A stretch of DNA of 64,000 bases from Apophysomyces variabilis (taxonomy: Eukaryota > Mucoromycota > Mucoromycetes > Mucorales > Mucoraceae), in contig MZZL01000391.1 of the NCBI GenBank assembly GCA_002749535.1, positions 201,061-265,060 of the forward strand, in the 5' to 3' direction. Shown here in pieces: positions 57,749 through 64,000 of the stretch (the first letter of the stretch is position 1; every line of letters begins with the position of its first letter). The notes under the pieces were generated by a model. The model saw nothing but the letters and a program-made list of their open reading frames with translations, had not been told where the DNA came from and ran no database searches. The translations under genes were made by a program, and so were the position numbers.

Positions 57749-59445
57749 TCAACCAAAACATCTTTCCACGTTTTTTGGACGACTTAACCATTTTAGAACG
57801 GGCATGAGACGTATAGCTTCATCCCAGAGACTACTTCCTGAAAACGTCGGCCTGTAGTTCTTGTGTTTGATGCGATTAAAATGTTTGAGACGTTCCATAT
57901 CGTCGTCAAGCGTGGCCGGAGACATGTCTTTATCACCTGTTGTTTTGGACGAATAATGCGGAAAGGTGCGACGACGGACCACATGATTATCTGTTGTTTT
58001 CCTTGTTAGCAGGCCATATAATGTCTGAGCCGCTGCAGGTGCAGACTCTGAACTTGTTCGGTTTGGGTGAGGAGGATCCACACTGAGCACATCTTCTGAT
58101 CCTTTTGAATTAAGAAGCCGCCCTAGGATCCTTTCCAGGTACAATAGTAATGCTTCGTTTGTGTCACGCAATACTGTGATCTCTTCATTAAGCTCTGGAG
58201 CAGGCATGATAAGTTGACATAGAAAAACGAACTGCGTCAGTACCTTGAATCGTTCTGTTTTTTCCGTCATTCGCTGCCAAACCAAGTTCAGTTGCCAGAT
58301 TAAGGCTGTTATCGCTAACAGTTCTCATCAACTGAACATCGGAATTGGAAGTCATGGGATGCCGTCCATCTTGCTCTTTGGCATACTTTCGCCAAATCAG
58401 TATCTGCTATGGCAAAAGAGAAAGCAAGAATTGATTACCTGTTGAGCTGAATTTGCCGCCCATGTTCCGTTAATTGTCTTCTCTTGTAATAAGATTTTGT
58501 ATCCTTCGTTTTCCTCCATTAAGGACTGATTGAGCTGATTTATACCAGTGATTTCTTCTTGTAACTGCTCAATTCTTTGGGACTGGACCTGGAGTTGTGA
58601 TGTCTGCTCAAATATTGTTCTGTTTTGTCTTTCCAGATCGTTTTTAAGATTGGCTATATACTTGCCATATGTCTTTGTTGATGGTTGCGCAAGTCTATTG
58701 CCCTGATAAGGAGATTCTTCCAGATAAGTAAAAGCACCATAGTGTTCATTTCAGTATTCAATTGCTTGTACTATTTTCGAATTCCGGATACCTGTGAGCA
58801 TATGGTCCACTATAGTAGGTGATCTTCCGACTTCTATAGTAGGCGATCTCCTGACTTCTCTACGCCGTACTATTCTTTGTGCTTGACTACTAGCATTTAA
58901 TGAACGAATTTCGTCATTAAGCTCAGCTTCGCGTTGTTGCCACTGTAACCGTTCGTTTTCGAACGCATAATGCTGTCATACTTCAATATTGGGCATGTAG
59001 CTAACGCTTTGTCGATAGAATTTACCTCTTGTTCCATTTTCTTTTCTACGTCTTTTTTGCCTTTCAAAGATTGCTGAAGTTCTTTCTGTAATCGCGTCAG
59101 TTCTTGTTCCTGTTCGTATATCTGGAGTTCTAGACGCTCTTGAGCAGCGTTGGAGATATTATTCTGATTTTTTATCGTCTGCTTTCACTCTGTTATTAAT
59201 GTCCGACACAGATGAACTTGCCTTTCGCAGGTAGTCATTATCTTTATCTTGCCGTTCTTCACGTTGACAGCTCTCTTCAACTTGTCTTTGTAACTAAGAA
59301 ATGTGAATTTGCCGAATAATTCTAGCGGTTTATAGTGACATAATCGGATGACACTCACTTCCAGATTCTCGTTATGTTTCTCCTCGAGCTGTTGTTTTAA
59401 TAATTGGATAACAGAGTACAAGTTGGCATCCGTATCGGTGCTCAT
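57749..59445 (-). CDS. Coiled-coil protein, function unknown
   Basis: A minus-strand gene of several exons. It starts MSTDTDANLYSVIQLLKQQL and runs through Gln/Glu-rich coiled-coil segments (for example near 59,150-58,990 and 58,680-58,500, LQVQSQRIEQLQEE) to a C-terminal exon 58,210-57,749 with MPAPELNEEITVLRDTNEAL, a Ser-rich link, and the conserved-looking end YRPTFSGSSLWDEAIRL, ending NVERCFG. I do not recognise the family. The length of coiled coil suggests a scaffold or c-terminally attached adaptor. Exon edges between 58,250 and 59,350 were not all fixed. It is tandem with VPS54 (same strand, 444 bp gap). Confidence 0.65.
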
Positions 59446-60260
59446 AAGGGGAAAGTCGAAGGAAATAGAAGGGATGAAAAAAGAAAAAAAACTGACATTG
59501 GCATGTAAGCCAGGTTGCAAGGGTAGATGCACTAAACCGACATGGAATAATTGGCTTTATCTATTTTAGGAATGGAATAGGAAAATTACCAGAGCAGTAC
59601 GAACCAACGTTCAAAACGCCATAACTGCATTGGATACTACTATATAGCTATTCCGGTTACAAAGAACGAGCATGCTCATCAGCGCAGACTGTCTGGAACT
59701 TCACATCACATAGACAGAAACTACTTGTTAATCGAATCGAGACTGAGCGTTATGAAAGCTGCTTCAACAAACGAGTCTTGCAGCTACAGAAACTATTGGT
59801 AATTTGCCTTACAGTGCTCTTATATTATTTTCAAGTTCGTCTCATTAGAAGAAAGAATGAGCATGCAATATTCAAAGATTGTTTGTCGACGAATTAGGTA
59901 TTGGACTAGTCCGATCTACTGTGTCAAAGCCTGATCGACTAGTTTCGAGAAAAGGGGCTTCAATCAAAGTATTCAAGGAAGATATTATAATCTTGTATTC
60001 TTTGATTTGTACATTTCAGCCAATAGAGGACATTTCAACTTTGTTGCTTCCCTATCATGCCAACTCGGTAGATTTTTCATTAGCACGCCAGTCGCAAGGG
60101 TTAAATATGTCAAAATACAAGAGGCGGTAATAGTGAACTGAACGAAAGATGGATCCACTTCATTGGTATTGGTTAACAAAATAATTTCATAGTTTTCTGA
60201 TTCAGCCAAATAGAATCGTGAAAGAAAAGACAACATACAATACTGATAATGGCATGTAAT
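59446..60260. other. Spacer
   Basis: About 800 bp. Overlapping ORFs on both strands at 59,879-60,236 have no recognisable domain. Contains the promoter of the coiled-coil gene and the 3' end of the next gene. Confidence 0.5.
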
Positions 60261-60912
60261 TCAAACACTACGTCTGTACAAAGACCTATCCGGGCCTTGC
60301 TCAGTCAATGCATTGTTCCCGAACATGTCTTCAATTTTAGCAGCAACAGTTTCAAACTTCTCGGCATCTAATTCATGCATGGCAGACAAGTCCCGTTTAG
60401 TCGCGTCCATGGCACTTTTGTTAAGTTTATACCCAAGTGCAAATAATGGATCGTCGTATGTTCTTGGACCTTTGGAGAAAGAGAATCCGCGCCCTTTGTC
60501 TACAGACTCTTGCTCTTTTTCTTGACTATGCGATTCTTGCTGCTGTTGTTGTGTGTGCCAATTGGATGATCCTGCGTGCCTCGCCTACGATTATATAGTT
60601 GGTTAGCTGATGCGCAGTGACTATCATTTGTTAAGAACATACCTTTTGCTCAACCGATTCCCAAAGTTCATTGAACGATTTCTTCAAATTTTCATGTCTT
60701 GTATTGTACTCAGATTGCATTTCAGCGTTAGATTCTGCTCGCATCGGATCAAGTCGATCAGTTGGCTGAAGTGCATCTTTCATTGATTTCTTTAGATTGT
60801 CATTTCTTTCCTCATACTCGGCTCTTAAATCTGAAAGTAGTACTTATATCAGCCTAAGTGATAGAAAGCGTTCTTCTGGCTAACACGTACCAGCATCTGT
60901 CTTTGACTCCAT
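60261..60912 (-). CDS. Small charged protein with two related helical units, unknown
   Basis: Three exons (60,912-60,891, 60,830-60,643, 60,584-60,261) join in phase to 177 residues. The N-terminal part holds two similar units, EYEERNDNLKKSMKDAL and EYNTRHENLKKSFNELW, about 38 residues apart, predicted to be helical. A polar Gln/Glu-rich link (TQQQQQESHSQEKEQE) leads to KGPRTYDDPLFALGYKLNK, AEKFETVAAKIEDMFG and the end DRSLYRRSV. No family recognised; the clean splice phases support it as a real gene. No signal peptide or membrane segment. The true start might lie further upstream on another exon. Confidence 0.6.
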
Positions 60913-62138
60913 ATTGTTTTTGATTTGCGCTATAAGCCGAACAAGCGTAATTGTCGTTTATATATAATGATAGCATAAATTGGTTTCACCTCTGACTTTG
61001 AGCTCAGCACCATTAGAGTTGCAAAGATATGCAGCCAGAGCGCTAAAAGAAACAGCTTCGCAAATGTACCAATTAGATTTACCGGTGATATGGTGTAGGT
61101 TTTGTGCATCACTTCAAAGGGTACTTTTGCGCCAACAAACAGAACATCCTTTTTGTTATGTAAAGTTTAGTTCTAACGTGGCACAACATGTCGGTGAAAA
61201 CTTTATTACTAGGAAAATAACCGGGAGTGCGGCATTATTAATATGTCCACTCTGGTTCGTTCCCGTAGCAAGAAACATTAAATTCTGCTAACAAGGGAAT
61301 GAAACGAAAGGAAATAAGTCAAACATTAAGGAAAAAGAGGGCGATAGAGAGAACGGGAAACGGAAGAAAAATAAAAACCAAAAAAGGGAAAAACAGAAAT
61401 GAAGATCAAGACACAAGCAGATAGGGAGAGAACGAAGTCTAGGAAAAGTAGGATGTAGTCTCAATGTTTGGGGCAATAGCCCGTAGGAAATTGCTGTCAG
61501 GAGTGCATCTGTTTAGTGTGGTGCTATAGAACTTTCACGGTGTATGGCAGAGGCAGTCCAATCGTAATAAGATGTCCCAAAGGTTTAGCCAAGTGATCTT
61601 CCAGTAAATAATGATGCGCGGCTGGTAAGGAGCGTAAAATGTGATTCAGTAAACAGTAGTTCAAGATGGTGTCCGAGACCCTCCTGATGGGAAAGTTGAC
61701 AAATCAACAAAGCTAACTGTAATGTAGCTATTCATATCGGCCCGATTATTTTATCAGCCAGATATAAACGAAACGACTGTTGCATGGACTGACGACCTTC
61801 TTAATTTCTGTTCAGTCTACTTTATCACTAAGACAAAATCAGATAAAACGCTCCGTTACTTTCCATGCACATCCTCTGGAGCCACTAATAACATTTCTAG
61901 ATCCTCTTACATGCCAAGCGTACGCAGCGTTGGCACTGTCTTGATTTTTCTGTGTCGTACGCAAATATAACAGTTGTCTCGTTTGCTTGGCTTATGTTTC
62001 TGCTTGATGCGCTTGCCAAAGAACTAGCGTGAAGGACACTTACATTAAGGAATTAAACGTTTATGCTATTGCCGCTTTATTAAAAAGTCACTTCCCTTTA
62101 GTATCAACTATACCTGGAAACTAAGGACTGCATCGAGC
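60913..62138. other. Divergent promoter region, purine-rich tract
   Basis: About 1.2 kb between divergently read genes. A purine-rich block (61,295-61,450, GAAA/GGGA-rich) gives a long low-complexity ORF on the minus strand that is not a gene. No repeats or RNA genes seen. Confidence 0.55.
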
Positions 62139-63333
62139 ATGTTGATGTCCATAATCGACCATGAGAAACTACTTAATGTCAATTGGATCTTAATGCATAA
62201 TCACATGTCAAACTACTATGTCAAGATCTACTTTGGATTCTCAGAATATCTCGTTTTAATCTCTGATCTTCGATCCGTCTGGTTTGAGCGCGGTGATGCA
62301 ACTAGAATCATGGAAAGAGCGCAAAGGTTACGCTTCGAAGTAGAAACTGCTGCTCAAGTATCATCTCTCCTGAGGCATTTAAGAAAGTTTTTTGATGACC
62401 CAAGTAAATGCCGTTTACAGATGGCAGATGGCAAGGTAGGTCTCACAATCCACAACTACTGCCGTTCCCTCTTACCATTTTTAGGTATCCATCCATTGCG
62501 ATAGTCTCACAGGTGTAATGGGGCTTTACTGGCCATTTTTGTGTGAACCCCTTGATAAGGAAACAGGAGATGAATCAACTCTTGGAGGACCTACGGTGTT
62601 GTACGAGCATTTCATTTTACCTATGATAACGGTGGCCAATGCGACTGCCAAGGTTATTGGTGCCAAATTGATAGGTGCAATCGAACGACGAGAAACGCTT
62701 CCGAGCTATACACAGAACACGCAGACACTTTCCGCATCTCAAATGACTCAATCTGCAGGTTTAGACCGACATTGCATGAATGCCTATGTAGCAATACTCA
62801 CTTAATATTTAGATAAAAATACCCAAGACAGTAGCATCGATGTCGAACGTCATATCGAAGAAAGTTTGTTAAAGGTACGGCATGGTTAGCTGCATTGTCC
62901 AGATCTAACGTTGTAATAAGACAGCGCCAGGCCATAGTGAGCGTCAACCACCAGCACTGGAACCATCGTGGTTGCGATGGCTTGGCATGGTTACGGGTGA
63001 AGCCGCTGATAAATACGAAGGTAAGTAGAAAAAGCGCTAGGTTCATGTCAGCTGATGAGAAAAAGCGGAGCCTACAATATCGGAAAGAATGAAACCAGAA
63101 CGACACGCGCGGTCAGGTAGCCCGTTAGGTTTGCTTGTGCATCACCCTTCTCCGTCACGTGTGGCCACGCAAGAAGCTGTAGAAGATCTATTAGTAAGCG
63201 GGAACTATTAGGTTTCTTTGTCTTATAGAATGTGCGTTAGGACGATGAAGAGAAGGAACGGTATAGGAAACAAGAAATGGAGCAAGAACTAGAAAGGAAA
63301 AGGAAAACTCAGAAAAGAAAGCGATTGTTTTAG
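62139..63333 (+). CDS. XLF/NHEJ1-like non-homologous end-joining factor
   Basis: Filament partner of XRCC4/Lig4 in double-strand break repair. Six exons (62,139-62,435, 62,485-62,758, 62,813-62,874, 62,921-63,020, 63,060-63,193, 63,241-63,333) give 319 residues, near the 299 of human XLF. The head domain reads YLVLISDLRSVWFERGD, QVSSLLRHLRKFFDD and, across an intron, VSIHCDSLTGVMGLYWPF, matching the SDL..VW.E and L...L.FPW.F pattern of XLF. A coiled stretch (HFILPMITVANATAKVIGAK) follows. The tail is disordered and ends in a basic block, RKRKTQKRKRLF, like the Ku-binding motif at the C-terminus of XLF (basic residues then LF). The family call rests on these short patterns. Confidence 0.75.
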
Positions 63334-63487
63334 CCAGTTTTTACTGTCTACTCATTTAATGATTAAGTAAGGTGTATGTAATGCAAATATAAATTGTGGA
63401 GAAGCAATAACAGGGAATATGAAATGAGGAAACTAGACTACAAGATGAAATAGATAGAGAAAATGACAGATGAGAGTAGAATATTTT

Positions 63488-64000
63488 CTAATAGCCATCT
63501 GCGACTAACGGTTGAGATGCATCTGTAAGCAAGGAAGGTATGTCATCGTCACAAACTGATTTAGTAGAAACTCGAGATAAGTTGTTTACGATAACGGATG
63601 GCGTGTAAAACTCATGCTGGCCAGATTTTGTTGTTAGACAATCAGAACTAGGTAACCGGAATGTCATGATATCTTCATCCAGATCCAGCCAATGATCCCG
63701 TTTGACGTCGGGCGATGGAGGCATGTAAATGCCTGAATCATCGATGGTCGATAGCTTATAGACTTCTTCTTTGGAGGCTTCCCTGAGGGCCACATTGGAG
63801 TATAGGTATTCTGTTGATACTGCCGGCTGTTTCTTGAAGTTAAAAGAAGGTGAAGGGATAAACAGTTTCCCAGGAGTCGGTTTCTTAGGAACTTCTTCTT
63901 CCTTAGCAGGGCTCGTAGCAAGTGGTTCCACCCCGGTCTTATTGTTCCGTTGCCAAAACCTGACAGGCTTGAGTAAGGATTTATACTTGGATTCTTGTTG
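63488..64000 (-). CDS. Unidentified protein, C-terminal part (cut by window edge)
   Basis: An open minus-strand frame enters from the right edge and ends at TAG 63,488. It covers about 171 residues with no intron: KYKSLLKPVRFWQRNNKT, a Glu/Lys/Pro-rich stretch, KLFIPSPSFNFKK, SGIYMPPSPDVKRDHWLDLD, and the end SLLTDASQPLVADGY. Short conserved-looking motifs in disordered sequence; several SP sites could be phosphorylated. No family recognised. It is tail to tail with the XLF gene (154 bp gap). Confidence 0.6.
   Translation of the reverse strand, partial: QQESKYKSLLKPVRFWQRNNKTGVEPLATSPAKEEEVPKKPTPGKLFIPSPSFNFKKQPAVSTEYLYSNVALREASKEEVYKLSTIDDSGIYMPPSPDVKRDHWLDLDEDIMTFRLPSSDCLTTKSGQHEFYTPSVIVNNLSRVSTKSVCDDDIPSLLTDASQPLVADGY

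Noticed and set aside
61288..61476. Minus-strand ORF rich in Phe, Ser and Leu
   Set aside because: Product of a purine-rich low-complexity tract; no domain or splice context.

Overview
The window looks like a piece of nuclear chromosome from an early-diverging filamentous fungus, most likely Mucoromycota (Mucorales-like). It has compact multi-exon genes with introns mostly of 40-70 nt, AT-rich spacers, and gene families at home there: PWP2, a GATA-like DUF1752 protein, sepiapterin reductase, CSC1 and Fanzor-bearing transposons. The genus cannot be told from the sequence alone.

Positions 1-8,575 are transposon territory. An old, degenerate, minus-strand Fanzor element runs from the window edge to about 3,119. 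A nearly whole plus-strand element (copy A) follows at 3,148-8,575. A second near-identical copy (B, minus strand) lies at 26,500-31,925, so A and B form an inverted repeat of about 5.4 kb around 18 kb of genes. All three share a terminal sequence of the type GGTTTATTCAAAAG, flanked by TA. Fanzor proteins are eukaryotic relatives of TnpB (RNA-guided nucleases). Both good copies carry N-terminal zinc-knuckle motifs, a RuvC-I motif with Glu in place of Asp, a DEY motif, and a four-cysteine zinc ribbon followed by WDRDV. They share one reading-frame break, and copy A has a second one.

Between the copies (8.6-26.5 kb) lie PWP2 (U3 processome), a cluster of three broken gene fragments (TFIIE-alpha 3' end, a BRO1/ALIX-like 3' end, and an internally deleted PWP2 piece), a DUF1752 membrane protein, NADP-isocitrate dehydrogenase, a membrane-anchored PHP-domain protein, and ribosomal proteins RPS2 (uS5) and RPL12 (uL11). 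Copy B ends about 240 bp upstream of the RPL12 start codon.

From 32 to 64 kb the window is ordinary dense fungal chromosome: CSC1-type channel, PRL-type phosphatase, a small PPxY membrane protein, sepiapterin reductase, a secreted subtilisin-like protease, LYAR nucleolar zinc-finger protein, PEX14, a mitochondrial short-chain dehydrogenase, sphingosine-1-phosphate lyase, mitochondrial bL21, an F-BAR/SH3 cytokinesis-type protein, VPS54, a coiled-coil protein, a small unknown protein, an XLF/NHEJ1-like end-joining factor, and an unidentified partial gene at the right edge. Most boundaries were placed by splice signals, reading phase and family motifs; exon sums are in frame for the genes where an exact residue count is given. 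No tRNA, rRNA or CRISPR array was seen.
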